Below, piece after piece: positions 17,946 through 29,838 of a stretch of 35,439 bases of DNA. Origin of the DNA: Acidimicrobiales bacterium (GTDB lineage: Bacteria; Actinomycetota; Acidimicrobiia; Acidimicrobiales; VFJN01). The stretch is from NCBI GenBank assembly GCA_030681555.1, contig JAUXRW010000111.1:1-35439 (forward strand). Reading direction: 5' to 3'. Numbering within the stretch: position 1 is the first letter of the stretch; each line of letters opens with the position of its first letter. The notes under the pieces are model-generated. The model made no database searches. It worked only from the letters and a program-made list of their open reading frames with translations, and was not told where the DNA came from. The translations under genes and the position numbers were made by a program.

Positions 17946-18418
17946 GATCCGCCCGTGCCGGTCGTTCCGTTGCCGTCGCGCTCCTCCAGGTAAGCGCTGA
18001 GCCGCCGCAGTGACCCGGCATTTCGGGCGTGCAGCACCGGGCGCAGCACCGGGGTGAGTGCGGCGGCCGGGCCGGTGGGCTTCTCCGAGAAGCGGATCTC
18101 CGAGCCCTTCGGGCTGGGTAGCACCAGGATCTCGACATTCGCGTGGAAGATCCCCGCCCGGACGTGGAGTCCGAGGCGATGGGGCGGATCGGCGTCGATG
18201 GCCTCGGTGGAGTCGTCGACGGTGACCCCGTCGGCCGGGCCGACGGAGTGGTCAAAGCTGCTCCCCGGCTTGGGGAACTCGGGGTCGACCCCGCGGATCC
18301 GCTGGGCGCCGACCAGCCAATCGGGGTAGGTCGTGGGGTCCGAGATCACCCGGTAGACGGCCTCCGGCGAGGCCTCCACCTCCGTGCGGGCCTCGGAGGG
18401 CGCGAACAATCCGGCCAT
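17942..18418 (-). CDS. SRPBCC family protein
   Basis: VEASPEAVYRVISDPTTYPDWLVGAQRIRGVDPEFPKPGSSFDH; ATGA overlap with the next gene. Confidence 0.85.
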   Translation of the reverse strand: MAGLFAPSEARTEVEASPEAVYRVISDPTTYPDWLVGAQRIRGVDPEFPKPGSSFDHSVGPADGVTVDDSTEAIDADPPHRLGLHVRAGIFHANVEILVLPSPKGSEIRFSEKPTGPAAALTPVLRPVLHARNAGSLRRLSAYLEERDGNGTTGTGGS

Positions 18419-18505
18419 AGGTCACGTACTTGCCCACTCGTGCTGCGAAGTATCCTCGGAGCGGAGGGACGGTCGTCCGTCGTCCAGAACGGGTAGGTCG
18501 GCCGC

Positions 18506-19306
18506 GTGACCGACTCGGATGTGCACCAGACCGTCCTCATCACCGGGGCCAGTTCGGGCATCGGCTTGGCCTGCGTCGAGGCCGTCGCCGAGCGGTGCGC
18601 CGATGTCGTCGCCACGGTTCGCAAGAACGACGACGCGTCCATGGTCCGCGAACGGCAGCGACGGCTGCGGCACCCGGTCCGCACGGCGTTGCTCGACCTC
18701 GGGAACGACGACCAGATCCGCTCGGTGATCGACGAGCACCAACCGGACGTGGTGGTCAACAACGCCGGGGACGCCCTGCTCGGCCCGGTCACGGACGCCG
18801 ACGTCGACAGGGTCACGGCCCAGTTCCGGCAGCACGTGATCGGGCCGATGCAGGTCACGTCGGCCGCCCTGCCCCACATGCGACGCAAGGGCCGGGGGCG
18901 GATCGTGAACGTCTCGTCCGCGTTGGCGAGGACTGCGGTTCCGATGACCGGGTGGTACGCCGCGGCCAAGGCGGCCCAGGCGATGGTGACGGCCGCCCTC
19001 CGGGCCGAGGTCGCGGAGGAGGGCATCGACGTCGTCTTGGTCGAGCTGGGAGCCGTCGACACGCCGGCGTGGGACGCCGCCACCGACCCTGAGGGTCCGG
19101 CCGGCGAGGAGTGGGCGCGCGCCACCCGCCTGGTGCGGCCGTTCTTCTCCGACGCCGCCACGGCGGCCGCGACCATCGCCGATGCCGTGTGCGATCCGAA
19201 CCCCCGCAACCTCTACAGGGTGGGGTTCGGCACCGAGCTGCTGGCGCTTTCCGGCCGGGTGCCGGCGGCCGTGCGGGATCGGATGCTCCGGCACATGTTC
19301 ACATGA
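18506..19306 (+). CDS. SDR family oxidoreductase
   Basis: VLITGASSGIGLACVEA, VVNNAG, GWYAAAKAAQAMV; GTG start. Confidence 0.9.
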   Translation: MTDSDVHQTVLITGASSGIGLACVEAVAERCADVVATVRKNDDASMVRERQRRLRHPVRTALLDLGNDDQIRSVIDEHQPDVVVNNAGDALLGPVTDADVDRVTAQFRQHVIGPMQVTSAALPHMRRKGRGRIVNVSSALARTAVPMTGWYAAAKAAQAMVTAALRAEVAEEGIDVVLVELGAVDTPAWDAATDPEGPAGEEWARATRLVRPFFSDAATAAATIADAVCDPNPRNLYRVGFGTELLALSGRVPAAVRDRMLRHMFT

Positions 19307-19315
19307 CGAACATGT
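19293..19315. promoter_or_regulatory. Inverted repeat ACATGTTC-N7-GAACATGT spanning the SDR stop codon
   Basis: Perfect 8-bp arms read directly. Confidence 0.35.
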
Positions 19316-19369
19316 CTGGCGGGGCCCCGTAGCGGGAAGGCGAGCGGCAACAGACAGACGGAGGCACAC

Positions 19370-19684
19370 ATGGGACAGCCGTTCGAAGTCCACGTCGACG
19401 CCGACGGGTTCCCGTCCCGAGTCACGGTCAGCGGCGACCTCGACCTCGATGGCGGCGACGTGCTGGAGGGGGCTGTCGCCCCGCTGCTGTCGCCCGGGTC
19501 CCGGGTCGAGATCGACCTTCGACAGGTCGACTTCCTCGACTCGAGCGGCCTCGCCGCGCTGGTGTCGCTCTCGCAGCTCGCCGAGGAGGCGCCCGCCTAC
19601 CTCGTGCTGCTCGAGCCGTCGGCGCGTGTGCGTCACGTGATGGAGATCACGAGCACCGAGTCGCTGTTCTCCTTCGCTGCCTGA
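19370..19684 (+). CDS. STAS domain protein (anti-sigma factor antagonist type)
   Basis: VTVSGDLDLDGGDVLE...VEIDLRQVDFLDSSGLAALVSLSQ (DSSG phosphosite motif). Confidence 0.88.
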   Translation: MGQPFEVHVDADGFPSRVTVSGDLDLDGGDVLEGAVAPLLSPGSRVEIDLRQVDFLDSSGLAALVSLSQLAEEAPAYLVLLEPSARVRHVMEITSTESLFSFAA

Positions 19685-19695
19685 CCACCGGTGCC

Positions 19696-21792
<2,097 letters not shown>

Positions 21793-21831
21793 GGTGATGT
21801 TCGCTCCGAGACGTGAGGAGGGAGAGGTCGA

Positions 21832-23559
21832 TCAGTCGGCGGGTCGGTGCCAGAGGACGACCGTATCGACGGGCAGGGCGGTGGAACCAACGCCCACCTG
21901 GGTTTCGGGCGATGCGGCCAGCACCTCGGCGCCCTCGTCGACCTCGACGCAGTGCTCCTGCGGCGAGAGGTTGGCAGCCAGAAAGACGGGCCCGCGGCGC
22001 ACGACGAGGAGCCCGTCCTCCCACGTGACCTCGGTGGGTACTCCGGGGTCGGTGATCGCCGCCACGCGACGGCGGCAGGCCAGCAGCGTGCGGTGCCACT
22101 CGAGGAGGCGGCGGTGGGCGGGTCGGTCGAGCTCCGACCAGTCCAGCCTGGACCGGTCGAAGGTGGCCGGGTCCTGCGGGTCGGGGACGTCTTCCGGCGC
22201 CCAGCCGAAGGACGAGAACTCCGCCCTGCGCCCCTCGCGCACGGCATCGGCCAACTCGGGCTCCCCGTGGTCGGTGAAGTACTGGAACGGCGTCGATGCG
22301 GCCCATTCCTCGCCCGCGAAGAGCATCGGGACGAACGGCGTGGTCAACAGCAGCGCCGCAGCGATCTCGAGGCGGCCGGGGCTGACCAGCGCCGCCGTGC
22401 GCTCACCGGTGGCCCGGTTGCCCACCTGGTCGTGGTTCTGCGTGCACACGACGAACCGCGACGGCGCGAGGCCGGCGGGCGAGCGGCCCTGCGCCCGCCC
22501 ACGCGACGCGGACCAGTCGCCGTGGTGCACCCATGCGTGCCGCAGCGCGGTCGGGAGGCTTTCGCCCACGTCGACGAAGTCCTGGTAGTACCCGTCGCCC
22601 TCGCCCGTCAGCGCTACGTGCACCGCGTGGTGCCACTCGTCGGCCCAGGCAGCGTCGAGGCCGTAGCCCCCCGCCTCACGGGGGCGCACGATGCGGGGAT
22701 CGTTGGTGTCGTTCTCCGCGATCACGAACAAGGGACGGCCCTGCTGCACCGCTAGGGCCTCGACGGCCACGCCGACCTGCTCGAGGACGTGGGTGGGCGT
22801 GGGGTCCACGATGGCGTGGACGGCGTCGAGGCGGAGGCCGTCGCAGTGGTAGTCGCGCAGCCACAGGAGGGCGTTGTCGACGACGAACCGGCGCACCTCG
22901 TCGGCGCCGACGTCGTCGAAGTTCACCGCCTCGCCCCACGGTGTGTGGTGGCGCTCGGTGAAGTACGGGCCGAACGCAGGCAGGTAGTTCCCGCTCGGCC
23001 CCAGGTGGTTGTAGACGACGTCCATCACGCAGCCGAGGCCGTGCCGATGGCAGGCGTCGACCAGGCGCTTCAGGCCCTCCGGTCCGCCGTACCGGTGGTG
23101 GGGCGCGAAGAGGTCGACGCCGTCGTAGCCCCAGCCACGGTCCCCGGGGAACTCGGCCACGGGGAGTAGCTCGATGGCATCGATCCCGAGGTCGACGACG
23201 TGGGACAGGTGCTCGATCACGCCCTCGAACGTGCCGCCGTCGGAGAAGGTGCCGACGTGGAGCTCGTACAGGACGGCGCCGGCGAGCGGCACGCCGCGCC
23301 ACGCGGCGTCGCTCCAGGCGAACGCGTCGTGGTCGACCACTGCGGACAGCCCGTGCACGCCGTCCGGCTGGTGCATGGAGCGGGGATCGGGACGGGGTTC
23401 CCCGCCATCCAGCGAGAACCCGTAGCGGCTCCCGGGCCTGGCCTGGGGGACCTCGGCCCGCCACCAACCACCCGCCCGCTGCTCCATCGGGTAGCGCACG
23501 CCGTCGACGACGACTCCCACCGCCGTGGGCGTCGGGGCCCACACCTCGAACCGGTGCAT
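21832..23559 (-). CDS. treZ: Malto-oligosyltrehalose trehalohydrolase TreZ
   Basis: MHRFEVWAPTPTAVGVVVDG, ELHVGTFSDGGTFEGVIEHL, DVVYNHLGPSGNYLPAFGPYFTERHHTPWGEAVNFD, CTQNHDQVGNRA; ATG 23559. Confidence 0.95.
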   Translation of the reverse strand: MHRFEVWAPTPTAVGVVVDGVRYPMEQRAGGWWRAEVPQARPGSRYGFSLDGGEPRPDPRSMHQPDGVHGLSAVVDHDAFAWSDAAWRGVPLAGAVLYELHVGTFSDGGTFEGVIEHLSHVVDLGIDAIELLPVAEFPGDRGWGYDGVDLFAPHHRYGGPEGLKRLVDACHRHGLGCVMDVVYNHLGPSGNYLPAFGPYFTERHHTPWGEAVNFDDVGADEVRRFVVDNALLWLRDYHCDGLRLDAVHAIVDPTPTHVLEQVGVAVEALAVQQGRPLFVIAENDTNDPRIVRPREAGGYGLDAAWADEWHHAVHVALTGEGDGYYQDFVDVGESLPTALRHAWVHHGDWSASRGRAQGRSPAGLAPSRFVVCTQNHDQVGNRATGERTAALVSPGRLEIAAALLLTTPFVPMLFAGEEWAASTPFQYFTDHGEPELADAVREGRRAEFSSFGWAPEDVPDPQDPATFDRSRLDWSELDRPAHRRLLEWHRTLLACRRRVAAITDPGVPTEVTWEDGLLVVRRGPVFLAANLSPQEHCVEVDEGAEVLAASPETQVGVGSTALPVDTVVLWHRPAD

Positions 23560-26237
23560 CACTGCGTCGGAGGCAGGTCGCGGGCCAGGACGGCCACGGG
23601 GAAGTCGACGAGCAGCTCGCCGACCGGGTGGGGACCGCCGGAGCGGAGCTCGCCGGTGAGGACGTCCTCCCACGCGCCGTCCGCCAGCGTGACGCTCGTG
23701 TCCCCCCAGTCGTCGCCGAGGCCGGTGAGGAGGCGCGGCACGACGACCGTCAGCGCGCCGCGGGTGGACGCCACGACGTGGCGGGCCTTCGCTCCCGTGG
23801 CCGCGATGGCTGCATGATCACGCCCGCCGTAGCGAGCCGGAACGCGGCGACGGTCTCGAAGGAGGCGGCTGAGCAGCCACAGCTTCGTGCCGCCCGCGTC
23901 GAGGTGGTGCAGCGCCTCCTTCGGCGTCGCCTGCAGCAGCTGCTGGAGGAGCGCGGCGCGGCGCTCGTGATCGACCGGCCGTCGGTTGTCGGGGTCGACC
24001 AGGCTGTGGTCCCACAGCTCGGTGCCCTGGTAGACGTCGGGCATGCCCGGTGCCGTGGCCAGGAGGGTCACCTGCGAGAGGGCCGTGAGCTGCCCCAGCT
24101 CGACGATGCGATGCTCCTCGAGGAAGGCCTCGAGCTGCTCCACGAACCGGTGATCACCCACGATGCCCTCGACGAAGGCGGCTAGCGCCTCGTCGAACCG
24201 CGGGTCGGGGTTCGTCCACGAGGTGTGCTGCTTCGCCTCCTTCGCCGACTTCGCCATCGCTGCGACGAGCCGGTCGGGCTCGATCGGCCACGTCCCCACG
24301 AGCGTCTGGTACACCAGCATCTCGATCGTGCGGTCCGGGGCGGCGTGCCGGCGGTGGCGCTCGTTGTGGTCCGCCCATCGCGCCGTCGCCGCGCCCCAGG
24401 CCTCGGGGAGCTCGGAGAGCAGGTGGATGCGGGCCCGGACGTCGGCGCTGCGCTTCGTGTCGTGGGTCGACAGCGTCAGCATCGTGTCGGGCCAGTGCGC
24501 TGCGAGGTGCGCGCAGTGCTCGTGGTAATCGTCCACCGGTCGCCCGAACGCGGACGGCTCGCCGCCCACCTCGTTGAGCGAGACGAGCCGGTTGTACCGG
24601 TAGAAGGCGGTGTCCTCCACGCCCTTGGCCATCACGGGCGCGCTCAGCTGCTGGAAGCGAGCGGCCAGCTCCACCTCCTGCAGCGCACCCTCCCCCTCCA
24701 GAAGGAGGGTGCGCTGCACGAGGTCGAGCAGCTCGCGGTCGAGGTCGGGCCGGAGGGCGGCGGCCGCGTCGACAGCGGCCTTGACGTGGGCGCGGTCGTC
24801 GTCGCTCGGCGACGCGCCCTCCACCACGTAGGTGCGGTAGACGGCGAACGCAGCGAGCACCTCTCGGAGGACGTCTCGCAGCTCACGGCGCGTGTGGTCC
24901 CGATGGCGGCGGCGGCTCGCGCAGACCTCGGCCAGCAGGCCGGTGAGCCGCTCGGTCTCGGCCGCCAGCTCCTCGCCCATGACGTGGTGCTTCGCGCTGT
25001 GGGCGATCTCGTCGAAGGTCCCGGGGTGCCCCACGAACGCGTCGTAGGCAGCGGTCATCGCCTCCTCGCCGGCGTCGTCGACGAACAGGCGGTCGACCGC
25101 GATCAGGTGGTCGTAGCCCGAGGTGCCCTGCACGGGCCAAGACTGCGGGAGCCGCTCGCCCTCCTGCAGGATCTTCTCCACCACGATGTAGGCGTCGGGG
25201 GCGAGGGCACGGAGCCGACGGAGGTACTCGGCGGGATCGCGGAGCCCGTCGATGTGGTCGATCCGGAGCCCGGTGACCCGACCGGTGTCGACGAGCTCCG
25301 CCAGGAGCCGGTGGCTGTCGCGGAAGACGTCTTCGTCCTCCACCCGGAGCCCGACGAGGGTCGTGATGCTGAAGAACCGGCGGTAGTCGAGCTCCTCGGC
25401 GGCGGTGCGCCAGTGGGCCAAGCGGTAGTTCTGGCGGGCGAGGAGCGTCTCGAAGGCATCGGGGTCGCCGGCGATGGCCGCGAGCTCGTCGTCGATCGCG
25501 TCGGCAACAGCGGGTTCCAGCTGGGTCAGTGCGGCGAGGCGCTGCCGCAGCTCGACCTTGCCGCGGTGGCGGGCCTCGATGGCTTCGCGCCCGTCATCGG
25601 ACGCGTGGGGCAGGGCACCGAACCCGACGGCGATCTCGTCCAGCTCCGGGGAACCAGCCCGCTGGGCCGCGGACGACAGCAGCGCGTCGACGCTGCGGGG
25701 TGAGAGCGGCAGCTCGTGGTCGGCGTAAGTGGCGACGAACGCACCGCCCCGGCGCTGCAAGCCGAGCTCGCCGGCGTCGAGGAGGCGTCCGACGTGGTCA
25801 CCGAGGATGGGGGCGAGCACGGAGGGCCCGGCCGCCCGGTCGGTCCCCCAGTCGATGTCGAAGTACTTCGCGAAGCGGCTGGCCGGCCCGTCCTCCAGGA
25901 CATCCCACCACCACCGGTTGTGGCTGCCGGCGAGGGCCATGTGGTTCGGCACGGTGTCCACCACGATCCCGAGCCCGTGCTCCTCGAGCGCGGTGGCCAT
26001 GCGGGCGAACGCAGGCGCGCCGCCGAGGTCCTCGCTCAGCTGGTTGTGGTCCACCACGTCGTAGCCGTGCGTGCTGCCCGGCGTGGCCTGCAGGACGGGC
26101 GAGCAGTAGAGGTGGCTCACGCCGAGCGAAGCCAAATAGGGCGCCAGCGCCGCTGCGTCGTCGAAGGTGAAGCGGGCGTGCAGCTGGACGCGGTAGGTCG
26201 AGGTGGGCCAGGCGGCCGGACGGACACCGCCGGTCAT
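23559..26237 (-). CDS. treY: Malto-oligosyltrehalose synthase TreY
   Basis: STYRVQLHARFTFDDAAALAPYLASLGVSHLYCSPVLQATPGSTHGYDVVDHNQLSEDLGG, VDTVPNHM; ATG 26237. Confidence 0.96.
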   Translation of the reverse strand: MTGGVRPAAWPTSTYRVQLHARFTFDDAAALAPYLASLGVSHLYCSPVLQATPGSTHGYDVVDHNQLSEDLGGAPAFARMATALEEHGLGIVVDTVPNHMALAGSHNRWWWDVLEDGPASRFAKYFDIDWGTDRAAGPSVLAPILGDHVGRLLDAGELGLQRRGGAFVATYADHELPLSPRSVDALLSSAAQRAGSPELDEIAVGFGALPHASDDGREAIEARHRGKVELRQRLAALTQLEPAVADAIDDELAAIAGDPDAFETLLARQNYRLAHWRTAAEELDYRRFFSITTLVGLRVEDEDVFRDSHRLLAELVDTGRVTGLRIDHIDGLRDPAEYLRRLRALAPDAYIVVEKILQEGERLPQSWPVQGTSGYDHLIAVDRLFVDDAGEEAMTAAYDAFVGHPGTFDEIAHSAKHHVMGEELAAETERLTGLLAEVCASRRRHRDHTRRELRDVLREVLAAFAVYRTYVVEGASPSDDDRAHVKAAVDAAAALRPDLDRELLDLVQRTLLLEGEGALQEVELAARFQQLSAPVMAKGVEDTAFYRYNRLVSLNEVGGEPSAFGRPVDDYHEHCAHLAAHWPDTMLTLSTHDTKRSADVRARIHLLSELPEAWGAATARWADHNERHRRHAAPDRTIEMLVYQTLVGTWPIEPDRLVAAMAKSAKEAKQHTSWTNPDPRFDEALAAFVEGIVGDHRFVEQLEAFLEEHRIVELGQLTALSQVTLLATAPGMPDVYQGTELWDHSLVDPDNRRPVDHERRAALLQQLLQATPKEALHHLDAGGTKLWLLSRLLRDRRRVPARYGGRDHAAIAATGAKARHVVASTRGALTVVVPRLLTGLGDDWGDTSVTLADGAWEDVLTGELRSGGPHPVGELLVDFPVAVLARDLPPTQ

Positions 26238-28405
26238 CGGCGCGGGGCGAGGAACGTGACGGACAGCGGGGGGAGTGCCAGGACCGCGCTGTGCGAGCGT
26301 CCTTGCATGGGGATCTCGTCGGCCTCGAGGTCCTCCTTCCACCCACCGCCCCCGCCGAAGCGGCTGTCGTCCGTGGTCAGGAGCGCGCCCCACCGACCGC
26401 CGCCGTCGAGGCCGATGCGGTAGCCGTGCTCCGCGATGCCGGAGAGGTTTGCGACGCACACGACGAGGTCGTCGGTGCCCGGAGCCCGCCGCTCGAAGGC
26501 CAGCGTGCTCTGCTCCGCCCGGTCGACATCGAGCCAGGCGAAGCCGGCTGGGTCGCCGTCACCGGCGTAGAGCGCAGGGTGCCGGGCCTCGACCTCGTTG
26601 AGGCACCGGACGAGCTCGGTCACCCCGGCGTGCCGCGCATCCTGGAGGAGGTCCCAGTCGAGGCTGCGGTCGTGCGACCACTCGTGCTGCTCGGCGAGCT
26701 CTGCGCCCATGAACAGCAGCTGCTTGCCGGGGTGGGCCCACATCCACGCGTACAGCGCCCGCAGGTTGGCGAAGCGGTCGTCGTCGCTCCCGGGCATCTT
26801 GCCGAGCAGCGGCCGCTTCAGGTGGACGACCTCGTCATGGCTCAGCGGCAGCACGAAGTGCTCCGACCAGGCGTACGTGAGCCCGAACGTCAGCTGGTTG
26901 TGGTGCCACGGCCGGTGGATCGGGTCGTGCGACCAGTACTCCAGCGAGTCGTGCATCCAGCCCATGTTCCACTTGTGCGTGAAACCCAGGCCGCCTGCGT
27001 CGACGGGCCGGCTCACGCCGTTCCAGGCGGTCGACTCCTCCGCGATCGTGAGCACGCCCGGGTGGGCGCGGTGGACGACGGTGTTGAGCTCCTGCAGGAA
27101 GGAGACGGCGTCGAGGTCCTCGTGGCCGCCAAGCGCGTTGGGCGACCACTGCCCGTGGTCCCGTGAGTAGTCGAGGTACAGCATCGATGCGACGGCGTCG
27201 ACGCGCAGCCCGTCGACGTGCAGCTCGCCCAGCCAGAACAGCGCGTTGGCGACGAGGAAGTTGCGCACCTGGCGGCTCGAGTGGTCGAACTCCAGGGTGC
27301 CCCAGTCGGGGTGCTCGGCACGCCGGGGATCGGCGTGCTCGTAGAGGGGGGTGCCGTCGAACCGTGCGAGACCCCACTCGTCCTTCGGGAAGTGCGCCGG
27401 TACCCAGTCGACGATGACGCCGAGGCCGCGCTGGTGGAGGTGGTCGACGAACCACCGGAACTCGTCGGGGTCGCCGAAGCGGGACGTCGGTGCGTAGAAG
27501 CCGGTGACCTGGTAGCCCCAGGACGGCTCGTAAGGGTGCTCCGCCGGGGGCATCAGCTCGACGTGGGTGAACCCGAGGGAGCAGGCGTGGTCGGCCAGCT
27601 GCGAGGCCAGCTCGCGGTAGGTGAGGAAGCGACCGTCCTCGTGCCGACGCCAGGAGCCGAGGTGCACCTCGTAGACGCTCATGCGATCGCGCAGGGGATC
27701 CAGGCCGCGGCGCTGCTCCATCCACGCCTGGTCGCCCCACTCGTGGCGACTGTCGAAGACGATGGAGGCCATGCCGCCGCTGTGCTCGGAGAACTGCGCC
27801 ATCGGGTCCATGTGGCGCACCCGGCGACCGTCGGCGCCCTCGACGTCGAACTTGTAGACCGCGCCGCGCGCGACATGGGGCACGAACCCCCACCACACGC
27901 CGCCGTCGAGGCGCTCCAGCGGATGCGCGCCGGTGTCCCATCCGGTCCACTCGCCGACCACCCACACGGCCCGTGCGTTCGGTGCCCACACCGCGAAGGC
28001 CGTGCCTTCGACGCCCTCCCACGTTCCGGGGTGCGCACCCAGGACGTCCCAGAGGCGCTCGTGGCGGCCCTCGCCGATCAGCCAGAGGTCGTCGGCCGTG
28101 GGCCGCAGCGAACGGCCGAGGGGCGCGACGACAGCGGCGGTGGTGGCTGCTTCGGAGGCGGGCTCCCCCACCGCTGCCTTCTTCACCGCAGCCTTGCGAC
28201 CGGCGGCCGTCTTCCTGCTGCGGGGCTGCTTCGTCGCGGCAACCTTTCGCGGGGCCGGCGCCTTCTTGGAGCCCTTCTTCGCCGCAGCCTTCGCGGGGGC
28301 GGGGGCTTCTGGACCCGAGCTCGCGCCGGGCGAAGCAGCCGCCTCCGCAGCGGCGACGAGCTCCGGATCGGGCGCATCGGGCACCGGATCCCGGCTGGAG
28401 TTCAC
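26234..28405 (-). CDS. glgB: 1,4-alpha-glucan branching enzyme GlgB with Lys/Ala-rich N-terminal extension
   Basis: VLGAHPGTWEGVEGTAFAVWAPNARAVWVVGEW, VIVDWVPAHFPKDEWGLARFDGTPLYEHADPR, HVDGLRVDAVASMLYLDYSR, LPLSHDEVVHLK; GTG start overlapping the mak stop. Confidence 0.96.
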   Translation of the reverse strand: MNSSRDPVPDAPDPELVAAAEAAASPGASSGPEAPAPAKAAAKKGSKKAPAPRKVAATKQPRSRKTAAGRKAAVKKAAVGEPASEAATTAAVVAPLGRSLRPTADDLWLIGEGRHERLWDVLGAHPGTWEGVEGTAFAVWAPNARAVWVVGEWTGWDTGAHPLERLDGGVWWGFVPHVARGAVYKFDVEGADGRRVRHMDPMAQFSEHSGGMASIVFDSRHEWGDQAWMEQRRGLDPLRDRMSVYEVHLGSWRRHEDGRFLTYRELASQLADHACSLGFTHVELMPPAEHPYEPSWGYQVTGFYAPTSRFGDPDEFRWFVDHLHQRGLGVIVDWVPAHFPKDEWGLARFDGTPLYEHADPRRAEHPDWGTLEFDHSSRQVRNFLVANALFWLGELHVDGLRVDAVASMLYLDYSRDHGQWSPNALGGHEDLDAVSFLQELNTVVHRAHPGVLTIAEESTAWNGVSRPVDAGGLGFTHKWNMGWMHDSLEYWSHDPIHRPWHHNQLTFGLTYAWSEHFVLPLSHDEVVHLKRPLLGKMPGSDDDRFANLRALYAWMWAHPGKQLLFMGAELAEQHEWSHDRSLDWDLLQDARHAGVTELVRCLNEVEARHPALYAGDGDPAGFAWLDVDRAEQSTLAFERRAPGTDDLVVCVANLSGIAEHGYRIGLDGGGRWGALLTTDDSRFGGGGGWKEDLEADEIPMQGRSHSAVLALPPLSVTFLAPRR

Positions 28406-29790
28406 CGCGCCGCTCCGGCGTGCGTGAGCCGGTCGATGCGTTGCAGCGGGATCCAGACCTGGTCCGGTCGGTAGCCGAGCTCGTACCCGACCTCGTAGAC
28501 CGCCTTGTCCAGCTCGAACGCAGCGAGGACCGCTTGCCGGTGCTCGGGCTCGACGGGCAGCAGTGCGTCGATCCCGTCGACGCCGAAGTACCCGTCGAGG
28601 AAGGCCTGGCGGCAGTGCTCGTCCCAGGCCTGCGCCGCCTCTGCGAGGGCGGGATCGAGGGCGGGGTCGGGGTCACCGATGGTCCACTGGGCGAGGCCTG
28701 TTGCTGCGGCGTAGTGGAACGAGCGCAGCATGCCGGCGACGTCCCGGAGGGGCGAGGAGGTTGTGGCTCGTTCCTCGCGTCGGCGCGCCGGCTCGCCCTC
28801 GAAGTCGAGGACGTACCACCCCTCGTCGGCCAGCAGCACCTGCGCGAGGTGGAGGTCGCCGTGGATGCGCTGGTCCACCCCGACGTCGTCGAGTTCGGCC
28901 AGCTCGCGGTAGCGCTCGGCGACGGACGCGACGTCCAGGCGGTGGTCGCCGAGGTCGGCGCCGCTGTCTGCGAGCTGGCGGAGCTGCCCGTCCATCTCAG
29001 CGGCCCATCGGGCGGGATCACCGGGGCGGGTGCCCCACGCGTCGGCGATCGCCAGGTGGAGCCCCGCCAGCACCGCCCCCAGCCGCCTCGCCTCGGGTCC
29101 GAAGTCGCCACCGGCCTCGTCCGGGGCGCAGCCGGCGTCGAGCAGGTCGCGCACCGAGCTGGCGGCGAGCTCCCAACCCTCGATCGATCCGGAGAGGAAC
29201 CGTCGGAGCACCGCGAGGTCCGTGTCGTCCCGCCGGAGTTCGGCGAGGGGCGGGAGCTGGTGCTCGAAGCCCTGCTCGGCCAGCTTGCGCGGGATCTCCA
29301 CGTCGGGGTTGGGGCCCGGCTCGACCCGGCGGAAGACCTTCAGGATCTTCTTGCTGTCGTAGACGATCGAGGTGTTGGAGTGCTCCAGGACGAGGGGATG
29401 GTGCGTGCTCACCTCGGCGCCGGGATCCACGAGGTGCAGCACGTCGATCGCCAGCTCCGGATCGGCGAGGGCGTCGTACATGGCGACCGGCCCGCGGTCG
29501 CCCGGAACCACCGTCAGACGCCGGCGGTCGTCCCTCGGCAGGAACGAGGTGTCGTCAACCGGCCGCACGCCGATGAAGACCTGGTACGCCTGCGTGTCGG
29601 CGTCGTCGGCGAAGGCGACGTCCACGAGCGCCCAGACGAGGCCGGCGGCGGCGTCGTCCCGGACGACCTCGTGCCAGCGCAGGTCGATCGACCGGATGGC
29701 GCGGCCGTGCGCCCCGGACCACCGCTGTCGCGCGAGATGGGCGGGCAGGTGGTCGACGAGCAGCTGGGGGAGGCTGGCAAGAGGAATCAC
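28402..29790 (-). CDS. mak: Maltokinase
   Basis: ARQRWSGAHGR, QRIHGDLHLAQVLLADEGWYVLDFEGEPARRREERATTSSPLRDVAGMLRSFHYAA. Confidence 0.92.
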   Translation of the reverse strand: MIPLASLPQLLVDHLPAHLARQRWSGAHGRAIRSIDLRWHEVVRDDAAAGLVWALVDVAFADDADTQAYQVFIGVRPVDDTSFLPRDDRRRLTVVPGDRGPVAMYDALADPELAIDVLHLVDPGAEVSTHHPLVLEHSNTSIVYDSKKILKVFRRVEPGPNPDVEIPRKLAEQGFEHQLPPLAELRRDDTDLAVLRRFLSGSIEGWELAASSVRDLLDAGCAPDEAGGDFGPEARRLGAVLAGLHLAIADAWGTRPGDPARWAAEMDGQLRQLADSGADLGDHRLDVASVAERYRELAELDDVGVDQRIHGDLHLAQVLLADEGWYVLDFEGEPARRREERATTSSPLRDVAGMLRSFHYAAATGLAQWTIGDPDPALDPALAEAAQAWDEHCRQAFLDGYFGVDGIDALLPVEPEHRQAVLAAFELDKAVYEVGYELGYRPDQVWIPLQRIDRLTHAGAAR

Positions 29791-29838
29791 GTCTTGTGTC
29801 CCTTCCCACGCGGGCGGGCGCTGAACCCGCCGGCGCGG

